Below, one piece after another: positions 54,279 to 62,295 of a DNA stretch of 64,000 nucleotides (position 1 is its first letter; the number at the start of each line of letters is the position of its first letter). Under the pieces are notes generated by a model. The model saw only the letters and a list, made by a program, of their open reading frames with translations. It was not told the origin of the DNA and did no database searches. Made by a program: the position numbers and the translations under genes. Origin of the DNA: CBDBKL01 sp965206675 (GTDB lineage: Bacteria; Bdellovibrionota; Bdellovibrionia; Bdellovibrionales; JAKFYE01); contig CBDBKL010000008.1 of assembly GCA_965206675.1 (NCBI GenBank), positions 501,309 through 565,308 of the forward strand, given 5' to 3'.

Positions 54279-56042
54279 TTATTCACATTCAGGTGTTGTT
54301 GGAGTCGAAGAAAGCGTTGTAGTTGTTGTCATGGTGGGGGGTAAAAGCGTTGTTGTTGTGGTTGTTGTTGTAGGATAGGCAGCATCAATAGCCTCAGCCA
54401 GTGATCTTATATCTAAAATTTTTCCGTCTCTAAAATAAGAGGATAGTTCTGATTTTGTTCTGGCTCCAGTTTTTAAAAGTTCTTCAATTTTTTCTGGAGA
54501 GGGGTCACTCCCGGTTCTTTCTCGGATTAATCCGTAGGCTAATCCTGCTGCCCCGGCAACGATTGGGGTGGACATAGATGTTCCCAACTTTTTACCATAT
54601 TGATCTTCAGGAAGTGCCCCTACAATCCCGCCATCTTGATTCCCATCACAACCGGGGGCTGCTATCTCTACATAGACAGAGCTATGATTTGAGAAATGAC
54701 ATTTCTCACTAGTTGTCGCATTAATTGCGCCGACTGTTATAGCACCCTTAAATAGGGCTCCCAGAGATCCAGGTTCTTTTACTGTTAGTGGTGTTAACTC
54801 TTCATTGTCATTACCGGCTGCAGTTACAATGACTGTGCTGCTACTAATGGATGCCGATATGGTATGGGCAAGAATAAAATCAGTGTATCCCTGAAGAATA
54901 GATTTTCCTCCTACACTCAGGTTGATAATATGAGCTCCCTTGTTGACAGCATAGATTATAGCTTCTGCAAGAAGGGAATTGCTTGTTGTACACTCATCAT
55001 CATCATCTTCTTCAAAAACATTTAAGGGCATAATTTTAGCTTTGTTTCCCATGACACCGGCAATACCGAGATTATTATTAAAAGGGGCTGCTACTAAAGA
55101 GGCCACATGTGTTCCGTGCCCCGTTGCACACACCCCTTCAGAGACGGGGCGAGGGTCTGCAGATTCTTTTGCGAAATTCCAACCGTACACATCGTCTATG
55201 TATTGATTGTTATCATCATCCTCTTTGTTATCTGCGGTTTCTCCTGTGTTTTGCCAACGAGCCGCTTGTAAATCTTCGTGATCAATATCAACCCCATCGT
55301 CGATAATAGCAATTACGATATCATTTTTAATTCCATTTTCAGAATGATAAAAAATATCCCATGCCAATGAAGCGCGAATATTTGAAAGATAGCTTTGTTC
55401 ACTAAACCTGGGATCATTGGGTGTGGAAAGAATAGATCGATGTGGATTATGAGATGAGCGACTAGATCGCCTTTTTAAATCTCTTGTGGATTGGGATTGA
55501 TAAGTGTGATGTTCCGAAACACCTTCAATACAGGAATCAGCTTCTACTTCTCTTTCAAATTCTGCCAGATTCATGGGTTCACTCAATGTCACAGTAAAGA
55601 AGCGAAGGGGTATGAGATTTTCTGCTACGGGACGAATATCAAATCCCATAGAGTTAGATAGACCCTCCCCATTGGCGGCAGAGGCGCAATTAACATCTAT
55701 GGCAAAAACTAAACTGCGTCCTTCTGGAATTTGCTCATACGTTGATTGAACATGTTGATATTGTGTTGTTCGGTGGAGCGAAGAGTGAGAGCTATCGGAA
55801 TACTCTGTGGTTTCTGCAATTAATACTTTTCCCTCTTCAAAGGGAGAACTTGCATTGGATTGTTCAGATGTGTTCTGTGAAGTTTTTGTAACCGTTTGTT
55901 TTTGAATTGTGTGTTTGGATTTACAGGTTGTAGAGGGCAGCGATTTCTTAGATTCTTCTTTGTTGCAGCCAAAAATAAAAAACAAGAGAAAAGCTGCGAA
56001 CTTGGCTTTAAGTGCTCTATTTATCACGGTTTTTTTTGTCAT
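54279..56042 (-). CDS. Subtilisin-like serine protease (S8), lipoprotein with Thr-rich tail
   Basis: A protein of 587 residues. Signal peptide with lipobox FIFGC (Cys 26), propeptide-like region (RFFTVTLSEPMNLAEFEREV), then the peptidase S8 domain with catalytic Asp in IIDDGVDIDHEDL, His in GHGTHVASLVAA and Ser in GTSMSTPIVAGAAG. The end is a low-complexity run of threonines (AYPTTTTTTTT... TTTTT...) coded by ACA/ACT triplets, a possible glycosylated or flexible tail. Anchored by lipid to the outer membrane or secreted, it would degrade extracellular or prey protein. The start has a weak ribosome site. Confidence 0.9.
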   Translation of the reverse strand: MTKKTVINRALKAKFAAFLLFFIFGCNKEESKKSLPSTTCKSKHTIQKQTVTKTSQNTSEQSNASSPFEEGKVLIAETTEYSDSSHSSLHRTTQYQHVQSTYEQIPEGRSLVFAIDVNCASAANGEGLSNSMGFDIRPVAENLIPLRFFTVTLSEPMNLAEFEREVEADSCIEGVSEHHTYQSQSTRDLKRRSSRSSHNPHRSILSTPNDPRFSEQSYLSNIRASLAWDIFYHSENGIKNDIVIAIIDDGVDIDHEDLQAARWQNTGETADNKEDDDNNQYIDDVYGWNFAKESADPRPVSEGVCATGHGTHVASLVAAPFNNNLGIAGVMGNKAKIMPLNVFEEDDDDECTTSNSLLAEAIIYAVNKGAHIINLSVGGKSILQGYTDFILAHTISASISSSTVIVTAAGNDNEELTPLTVKEPGSLGALFKGAITVGAINATTSEKCHFSNHSSVYVEIAAPGCDGNQDGGIVGALPEDQYGKKLGTSMSTPIVAGAAGLAYGLIRERTGSDPSPEKIEELLKTGARTKSELSSYFRDGKILDIRSLAEAIDAAYPTTTTTTTTLLPPTMTTTTTLSSTPTTPECE

Positions 56043-56150
56043 TTATCAAAGTATCGGGTCGTAATTTGAGGAACTTAACCAAAGTCTAGGAGAAATATGG
56101 TAATCGCTCAGGTTGTCTATAAACTGACTCTATTTGAGAATAATTGACTC

Positions 56151-57059
56151 TTAGAGGTAAACCAAAAGAGCTGCTGTTACTCCTAAACTATTTCGTTTTT
56201 CGTTTTCATTAGATGTGAGTTCTTGTCCATTTACACTCTTACTAATATTCAGGGTATGGTTGTAAGAGATTCCTATGTTTATAGCTGTTCTTCTTGTTAT
56301 AAAATATTTGCCCCCTATGCCTCCAAAAACAGAAAGTAAACTGACATCTGGCGTGATTTGAACAGTGTTGTTTTGTTGCTCTTTTTTATAAGCCCCTCCC
56401 ACTCGAATATAAGGGACAAGTGGAGCTTTTTTTCGTCTCTTTAAGAGGTTTATGAAATTGTAATTTAACCCAATGCCCCCACCATAAGTAGTAGTACCAG
56501 GAAGCTTCATTTCGTTACGATCTCCAGATATTGTCTCATAACTTATGAAATAAAAGGGTTCAAAATGACCGAAGAGAAGAGAATGGTTTGCCTGAATTTG
56601 GATTTCATTGCTGTTCAATTTATCTTCGGGGCCATTTACTCCTTCAACAACTCCATTCTGTATACCTGATATTTTCCTCTGATCTCTTTCAAAGCCAAGT
56701 TGTAGTTCCAGTCCGTGATAGACACCTCTTCGTTTTTTAGCCTGAGGGCGTCTTCCCCTAGCTCTTAAACTCTTTCGAGAATTCATGTTGCTGGCGATTT
56801 GTCCTTCGTAGGCTGAGACCTTATTTCCCTTCCCTATTCTAAAGGAACAATTTTTTGTAGAGACAAGAACTTTGTTATTTTGTTTCTTAATGACTTCTGC
56901 TTTGCAAATATCTCCATTGGTATTAGAGACAAAAAGTTTTTCCTCAAGATGAATGTTGTCACCTTTAACAGAGGCCACGCCTCGATTTTCATTGATTTCT
57001 GTGATTTCAAATCCGAAAACTTGCAAAGAAGCAAAAATTAAAGAGATGATGAAATTCAT
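56151..57059 (-). CDS. Predicted outer-membrane beta-barrel protein
   Basis: A protein of 302 residues with a signal peptide (LIFASLQVFGFE). AGGGGG precedes the ATG. A basic linker (SRKSLRARGRRPQAKKRRG) separates a small N-terminal beta domain from a C-terminal region of alternating beta strands (YHGLELQLGFERDQ, GGIGLNYNFINLL, GGIGGKYFITRRTAINIGISY) that ends in a hydrophobic residue series (ALLVYL), the typical end of an outer-membrane barrel. Function unknown. Confidence 0.7.
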   Translation of the reverse strand: MNFIISLIFASLQVFGFEITEINENRGVASVKGDNIHLEEKLFVSNTNGDICKAEVIKKQNNKVLVSTKNCSFRIGKGNKVSAYEGQIASNMNSRKSLRARGRRPQAKKRRGVYHGLELQLGFERDQRKISGIQNGVVEGVNGPEDKLNSNEIQIQANHSLLFGHFEPFYFISYETISGDRNEMKLPGTTTYGGGIGLNYNFINLLKRRKKAPLVPYIRVGGAYKKEQQNNTVQITPDVSLLSVFGGIGGKYFITRRTAINIGISYNHTLNISKSVNGQELTSNENEKRNSLGVTAALLVYL

Positions 57060-57322
57060 TAAACCCCCTGGTGGTTTTTATTACTGTGGTTATACGCCAC
57101 TTTACTTTATCATTAGTTTCAGCTATAGGTGTTTATTTTGAATTTCTATCTTTGGAATATAGACTAATGTCATAAATCTTAAATGATTTAATTAATGAGC
57201 ACATTTTGAGGTAGGGTATATTGACCCGTACCTATGTCTATGAAATATGATATGAGTCGATTCAGCCTGTTGAGGGGAAACTGAAAAAAAGGGAGAGCCC
57301 CCCTGAGAAAATTGCAAAAGAT

Positions 57323-58525
57323 TTATATTCCGTAGCACCCTGATTGCGGTAATTTTGTTTCAGGCTGTAAAATCCGATTAAGCCCTCGAACCCCTTTTCC
57401 TCTTAAAGACTGCAAACTTTCTAAAATTAAAGCTCTTACGCTATTTATAGGTTCTATAAAACTAATATGATTGGCTTGTTTTAAATTAACGGCTTTAAGA
57501 ACACCTATTACTTCACCTTCAGTATTAAAAGCAGCCCCACCACTGCTACCTGCGTTTGCATAAGCTGTGACCTGAATTTCTCCCCAGCTAAGAGAACCTT
57601 GGTTAAAACCTTCTGTATAAATAGGTGGGGGGTGATTTATCCAACTTTCTATAGATTCTTGGGGATAGGTTAAAGTGAAGACCTTATCTCCTTTAACGGT
57701 ACTAGAGTTAATCGGTTCTAATGGCAAAGGTTTATGATCATTTCTTGCGGTTTTTATAAGTACTATATCATTTTTAGAATCAAATGCTACAACTTTTCCC
57801 GTATCTTTAGGGGTTTCTGGTGCAAAGATACTTACATCAAACGCTTCGTTTCTTATCACATCTACAACGACATGAAGATTTGTCACAAATAGATTTTCTG
57901 TTATAAAAAAACCACTGCCTGTCTTTCCTACGCTCATCGTTCCTCTGCTTCTCGATCCTCTAGCAAGAACGATAGCCGTGGATTTATTTAATTGGGGAAA
58001 TTTGTTTTTTTGTTCTCCTCTATTCGGATTTGAAGTATTGAGCAAAATTTTTATTTCAACGTCTTTTGTTTTTTCATTTTCCATCCTTTCGTTTTTTGGA
58101 TTTGAAGTATTGAGCAAAATTTCTGTTTCAACGTATCCTAATTCCTGTAAGAGATCTAAAACATCATTTTTATTTCTTGTTGAAGCAGTCCGAGCAAGCG
58201 ACATTCCATGTATATTTTTTGTATTATGGTCATATCCTAATTCATGTAAAACCGTTATAACTTCGATATAATTTTCAGTTCCTAAACCCTTTACTCCAAG
58301 TGTGCTTCCAGTAATTAACAAATCAGATGCTCCAACTTTTTTATATAATTCTTTGATTCTTGGAATATCCCCAGCCCATAAAGCATTTCTTAGTTGTTCT
58401 ATTTCCGACAAAGCTGTAGCTGGGGTTCTTTGAGCTACAGTTTTTTCAGGGTTTGTGGCGCAAGAGATAAATATCATACAAAAAATTACTGCTATTAATG
58501 GTTTGATATTCTTCCCGACCAACAA
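57323..58525 (-). CDS. Lipoprotein with ankyrin-like region and trypsin-like (S1C) protease domain
   Basis: A protein of 400 residues from a TTG start (TTGTTGGTCGGG). The signal peptide ends in lipobox FISC (Cys 22). Residues ~45-135 resemble ankyrin units (EVITVLHELGYDHNTKNIHG). A 24-residue segment containing EILLNTSNP is duplicated. The protease domain has His in FVTNLHVVVD, Asp in DSKNDIVLIKT and Ser in GSSGGAAFNTEGEV, all intact. The ribosome site is not obvious and the upstream hairpins may regulate it. Perhaps an envelope protease controlled by its binding module. Confidence 0.8.
   Translation of the reverse strand: MLVGKNIKPLIAVIFCMIFISCATNPEKTVAQRTPATALSEIEQLRNALWAGDIPRIKELYKKVGASDLLITGSTLGVKGLGTENYIEVITVLHELGYDHNTKNIHGMSLARTASTRNKNDVLDLLQELGYVETEILLNTSNPKNERMENEKTKDVEIKILLNTSNPNRGEQKNKFPQLNKSTAIVLARGSRSRGTMSVGKTGSGFFITENLFVTNLHVVVDVIRNEAFDVSIFAPETPKDTGKVVAFDSKNDIVLIKTARNDHKPLPLEPINSSTVKGDKVFTLTYPQESIESWINHPPPIYTEGFNQGSLSWGEIQVTAYANAGSSGGAAFNTEGEVIGVLKAVNLKQANHISFIEPINSVRALILESLQSLRGKGVRGLNRILQPETKLPQSGCYGI
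58026..58137. repeat. In-frame 72-bp tandem duplication inside the protease gene
   Basis: GGATTTGAAGTATTGAGCAA starts at 58026 and again at 58098, and the match extends over about 40 bp with few differences. It corresponds to one 24-codon unit in the protein. Near-identity at DNA level points to a recent duplication. Confidence 0.85.
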
Positions 58526-58538
58526 ATAGTGTTCGGTT

Positions 58539-58573
58539 CCGATAAGCCCCCCTTATCTTGACTATCGGATTTT
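58539..58573. promoter_or_regulatory. Overlapping alternative hairpins upstream of the protease gene
   Basis: CCGATAAG at 58539-58546 can pair either with CTTATC (58552-58557) or, via CCGATA, with TATCGG at 58563-58568; a T-run (ATTTTT) follows on the plus strand. The position is 14-45 bp upstream of the minus-strand gene start. It could act as a terminator for plus-strand transcripts or as a control structure. Confidence 0.35.
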
Positions 58574-58769
58574 TCAGACATCGGTTGAAGTCTTTTAAAG
58601 ACCCCTATGATAACAGTGAGTTACCTTGATACTGTAGAGGGATTAAACGATCAAGAAGACTAGGGGTTCAAGTTAGATAATCAAAATTAAAACTAAAGAC
58701 TATAGCCCATGATCCTATAAGTTAAGATTAAAGTGTTGATTGAAATAAAAAAATAGAAGTGGGTATATT

Positions 58770-59480
58770 ATGTATATGAGACAGATCTTTTATATTTCTT
58801 TAGTGCTACCAATATTACTTTCTTGTTCAACAACCTCCACAGAAAAATCTTCTTTAGTTAATAGAGACCCTGCACAGTTTGCTGGTGCGACTTCTGTCTT
58901 CCCTGGAAGCAGTAGAACTCCGGAAGAACGGGAACGTGACAGATTAAGGGGGCGATTATTTCATGAGAAATGGAATAGATCTCTTAGAGATCCCAGAGAT
59001 AATTTTAGCCACACAAAGAGAATTTCTGTCGTTTACGATAGAGTTACTAGATATCTTGAGAACCGAGGGTATAAGATCTCGGAAAGGGAGAGGCGTCGCA
59101 GTAGGGCGTTTTGGGGACAGGTAGAATATGAGATTCGATTGAGGAAAAATCTTTCCTGGTTCTTCGGCGGAATTAAGAATTTCTTTTTTGGAAGAAGGGG
59201 AAAAGCAAACAAAGAGGACTCCACTCAAGAAACTTCCTCTTTCGCCATAGACAAGGAATACATTTTTAGAAACACAAACGTAAAAAACATTGAGGCTCGA
59301 AAAAATAGTGATGGCTCTACAAACCTAAAAGGATCAGTGTCTATTGATAGATACTTAACGTCTTTTGAATTTGACCTTCAGGAATTTTCAAACGAAAAAG
59401 TTGTTCTTATAATGAATGAGATTGAAAGAATCGCTAAAGAAGATCCTACAATAAGGAATATTCCCCTTGAGGTCCGCTAG
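58770..59480 (+). CDS. Lipoprotein of unknown function
   Basis: A protein of 236 residues with two possible starts (58770, 58776). Lipobox ILLSC (Cys 19). The first half is very Arg-rich (RTPEERERDRLRGRL; ERERRRSRAFWG), the second carries a beta-rich segment (NIEARKNSDGSTNLKGSVSIDRYLTSFEFDLQEF). No family recognised. It stands alone between the protease and tRNA-Asn. Confidence 0.75.
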   Translation: MYMRQIFYISLVLPILLSCSTTSTEKSSLVNRDPAQFAGATSVFPGSSRTPEERERDRLRGRLFHEKWNRSLRDPRDNFSHTKRISVVYDRVTRYLENRGYKISERERRRSRAFWGQVEYEIRLRKNLSWFFGGIKNFFFGRRGKANKEDSTQETSSFAIDKEYIFRNTNVKNIEARKNSDGSTNLKGSVSIDRYLTSFEFDLQEFSNEKVVLIMNEIERIAKEDPTIRNIPLEVR

Positions 59481-59710
59481 ATCTAAAAAGGCGTCGGATT
59501 CCCGACTTCAGCGAATTGGAAAAAAGTCTGAATGATTTCAGATAATTATACGGGTGAGGGGTTACTATCTATTAAAAATCAACGCTTTATTTTTGAAAAA
59601 AGAATTTTTAGACTCTAGAAGCTGTCAGTTTACTGAAGTCAGGAATTTGAACTAAAATTTGTTTTGGCTCAAAATGCGTTATATTTGTTTCAATTAGACT
59701 TTTTTGAAAA

Positions 59711-59785
59711 TGGCTCAGGTGGAGGGATTCGAACCCCCGACCCAGCGGTTAACAGCCGCTTGCTCTACCACTGAGCTACACCTGA
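59711..59785 (-). tRNA. tRNA-Asn (anticodon GTT)
   Basis: A 75-nt tRNA on the minus strand including encoded CCA. Acceptor TCAGGTG pairs CACCTGA, discriminator G. D-arm GCTCAGTGGTAGAGC, anticodon loop CTGTTAA with GTT, and T-arm GGGGGTTCGAATCCCTC are all regular. With gatCAB in the window, this tRNA could be charged via Asp-tRNA transamidation if no AsnRS exists. Confidence 0.97.
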
Positions 59786-60008
59786 AGTCAGAGATGTGAA
59801 AAAGTATCCTTGTGAGGTGCGTTTTTGTCAAGATAGGTGTAGCAAGAATTAACATGTTCATTCTCTCATAAGGGTGTTCCGGACTATTCTTGTTTAGAGA
59901 GGGGTGTGGAAATGAAACACCTACCCATACTCAGAAAGAAAAAGATCGTTTATTTTGAGACAGAATAGGGAGTAAACGTCTATCTATACTGCAACTGTTT
60001 CTAATAAA

Positions 60009-60524
60009 TCAAAGTTGCAGCTCGGAGAGACCCCGGTTCATTTCTGAAGATTTTATCCATTCCTTTCCCCATAAAATCCAAGGTCTTTTGAGTTCTAAAG
60101 TTAGTTTAGATTTGTCAATATAGTGGAAAGTAATAGATTCATTTTTTGTGTCAGGCAGTTCTGTATTCTCTTCATAGAAAGCATCAACTTTTACTGTGCA
60201 AAACTCTCCCAGCCATTTTTCCATCCACACATCATCTTTATACTTTAGGGGTTTTGTTTCTGTAGTGTTACGAGTTTCTGAATAAAACCATGATGTACCT
60301 TCTTGGAAAATAAAAAGGGTACGATCTGTCAAAGCCCATTCAATTTTTGATATCCGTGTTCGACAAAGGTTAATTTGTCCGCGAGAGAGTTGTGTTAAGT
60401 CTTTCTTTGTGTCCTCAAGAAAAAAAAGACTGGGGTCAATGCTTCTTGTTTGTAATTTATAGATAGAAAAGACAATGCCCATTAACAAAAGACTGAGTAA
60501 AACAATCTGAACATTATTTTTCAT
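60009..60524 (-). CDS. Membrane-anchored protein of unknown function
   Basis: A protein of 171 residues, GGAAAC before the ATG. One hydrophobic segment at residues 7-20 (IVLLSLLLMGIVFSIYKL) anchors the N-terminus. The rest is Trp- and charge-rich without known motif (KPWILWGKEW-like end: RPWILWGKEWIKSSEM). In some myxobacteria and Bdellovibrio relatives such short anchored proteins accompany gliding or surface systems, but nothing here shows this. Confidence 0.65.
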   Translation of the reverse strand: MKNNVQIVLLSLLLMGIVFSIYKLQTRSIDPSLFFLEDTKKDLTQLSRGQINLCRTRISKIEWALTDRTLFIFQEGTSWFYSETRNTTETKPLKYKDDVWMEKWLGEFCTVKVDAFYEENTELPDTKNESITFHYIDKSKLTLELKRPWILWGKEWIKSSEMNRGLSELQL

Positions 60525-61071
60525 GAGAATGTTTCCTCTCGTATTGTTTGTAGCTTAGTCAAGTTGAGAATGCATTTCTTCAAAAATGATAGGAATTATA
60601 AAATTTCCACCATGAAAAATTTCTTTTAGGGTTTGACCACCCGCCGCACGTTTAGATCTTATTTTTATTGTGCAATAGCTAACAATAGAGGCATAGGTCA
60701 AATTTATTTTTCACTTTGATTGGTGAGCATAAAGTCATTTTGGGGTATAAAAAAGCAAACCCCTTTCATTAGATTCTCAGAGCAAAAAGCTAGACTTTAG
60801 CCAGAGAGGTTGGATGTTGCCCCAAGCAGTGAGTAGGTTCTAATAATTCTGTCACAGATTATAGAAAGTATTCTTTTCTAATTTCAGATTTTACTCTAAT
60901 TCAAATTGTGATATTTTTTAGCCCTCTGATTATCCTGTACTCGTAGAAAGAGTAAAGAAGGCTGCGGTATAATAAAGTCATTACACCGCATAGCTGTTCA
61001 GAGCAGACCCGCTTAAAGCGGTCTTTTTTTTCGAATTAAGTGGTCGCACATCATGAAAGGGGGAAGCTACA
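60525..61071. other. 547-bp region upstream of nrdB, no protein gene
   Basis: No coding sequence seen. The last ~110 bases hold two successive hairpins, described separately. The part from about 60700 to 61031 could encode a small RNA ending at the second hairpin, but no known RNA family (6S, SRP, RNase P, tmRNA, cobalamin or GEMM riboswitch) was recognised. No clear NrdR-box pair was found by eye. Confidence 0.4.
60963..61031 (+). promoter_or_regulatory. Tandem hairpins with terminator in the nrdB leader
   Basis: TGCGGT (60963-60968) pairs with ACCGCA (60985-60990). A second hairpin has AGACC-C-GCTT (61005-61014) pairing with AAGCGGTCT (61016-61024) with one bulged base, directly followed by seven T. 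That is an intrinsic terminator 40 bp before the nrdB GTG; the 40 bp left have no room for a usual promoter, so either transcription reads through (attenuation) or the hairpin ends a small RNA and nrdB has a very short leader. Confidence 0.6.
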
Positions 61072-62193
61072 GTGGATGTTGAAAAAAAAGCAGTTCAAAA
61101 AGAAGATTCTCTTCAAGAGCCCCAAAATGTAGAGTTTGAAATAAAAGACAACGTATCTTCTTATCAAGGGCCTCCCATTGAAGAAAAGGGGGATTGCTCA
61201 ATTAATGAATCTGCAGAAACTTGTGATAAGGATGAACCGCTTCTTCAAGACAATGATAAACGCTTTGTTCTTTTCCCTATAAAGCATCGTGAAATTTGGG
61301 AAATGTATAAAAAGGCTGAGGCCAGTTTTTGGACCGCCGAGGAAATTGACCTTTCTCAGGACATGACGGATTGGGAAAGGCTGACCTCAGATGAACGTCA
61401 TTTTATTAAACATGTTTTGGCTTTTTTTGCAGCTAGTGATGGTATTGTGAATGAAAATATTGTTCATCGTTTTTGTGCTGAAGTGCAGGTTCCAGAGGCT
61501 CGCTGCTTTTATGGATTTCAAATTGCTATCGAAAACATTCACTCAGAGACGTATTCTCTCTTAATAGATACTTATGTAAAAGATTCCAAAGAAAGTGAAT
61601 ATCTGTTTAATGCTATTCAAACCATTCCCTGTGTAGAGAAAAAAGCGCAGTGGGCTTTAAAATGGGTTGAAAGTTCTAAGAGTTTTGCTGAAAGACTTGT
61701 GGCGTTTGCGGCTGTTGAAGGCATTTTTTTCTCAGGAAGTTTTTGTTCGATTTTTTGGCTCAAAAAGAGAGGCCTTATGCCGGGGTTAACATTCTCTAAT
61801 GAGCTGATTAGTCGAGACGAGGGTTTACATTGTGATTTTGCCTGTCTTTTGTTTTCTATGTTGAAAAACAAATCGTCGGAAGAAACTGTACGTCAGATTA
61901 TTTCTGACGCTGTAGAGATTGAAAAAGAGTTTGTAACAGACGCTTTGCCTGTTGATCTTATAGGGATGAATGCAAATTTAATGTCACAGTATATTGAGTT
62001 TGTAGCTGATCGTTTAATAAAAGCCCTGGGGTTTGCACCTATTTATAATTCAACCAATCCTTTTGATTGGATGGAGTTGATTTCTCTTCAAGGAAAAACC
62101 AATTTCTTTGAAAAGCGTGTGGGAGATTATCAAAAGTCAGGTGTCATGGCTGATCGTTCAGAACAAGTCTTTACCCTCGATGCTGAGTTTTAA
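61072..62193 (+). CDS. nrdB: Ribonucleotide reductase small subunit, eukaryote-like class I
   Basis: A protein of 373 residues from a GTG with AGGGGG upstream. It houses the diiron-tyrosyl radical cofactor. Iron ligands are visible: Asp in SQDMTDWERL, Glu/His in HVLAFFAASDGIVNENIV and IENIHSETY, Glu in FAAVEGIFFSGSF, and EGLHCDF. The radical Tyr lies in EARCFYGFQIAIENIHSE. Sequence similarity to animal R2 is striking (for example the block from LKKRGLMPGL to ISRDEGLHCDF). The first ~60 residues are an acidic extension. The gene faces nrdA, which is unusual as these are usually co-transcribed. Confidence 0.95.
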   Translation: MDVEKKAVQKEDSLQEPQNVEFEIKDNVSSYQGPPIEEKGDCSINESAETCDKDEPLLQDNDKRFVLFPIKHREIWEMYKKAEASFWTAEEIDLSQDMTDWERLTSDERHFIKHVLAFFAASDGIVNENIVHRFCAEVQVPEARCFYGFQIAIENIHSETYSLLIDTYVKDSKESEYLFNAIQTIPCVEKKAQWALKWVESSKSFAERLVAFAAVEGIFFSGSFCSIFWLKKRGLMPGLTFSNELISRDEGLHCDFACLLFSMLKNKSSEETVRQIISDAVEIEKEFVTDALPVDLIGMNANLMSQYIEFVADRLIKALGFAPIYNSTNPFDWMELISLQGKTNFFEKRVGDYQKSGVMADRSEQVFTLDAEF

Positions 62194-62295
62194 AAAACAA
62201 ACTGTCTATTAAGATAAACCAGTCTGGGTTTTTTGTTATGGGATAGATTGTTTGTACATATAAGAAGTTTATTCATCTCTATTGAGGGGTCAATA

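Noticed and set aside
54300..54390. GTT-rich tract taken as a mobile repeat
   Set aside because: It is the in-frame threonine tail (ACA/ACT codons) of the subtilisin-like protein.
62194..62295. Terminator between nrdB and nrdA
   Set aside because: AAACC...GGTTTTTT gives only a five-bp stem; too weak to list as a feature.
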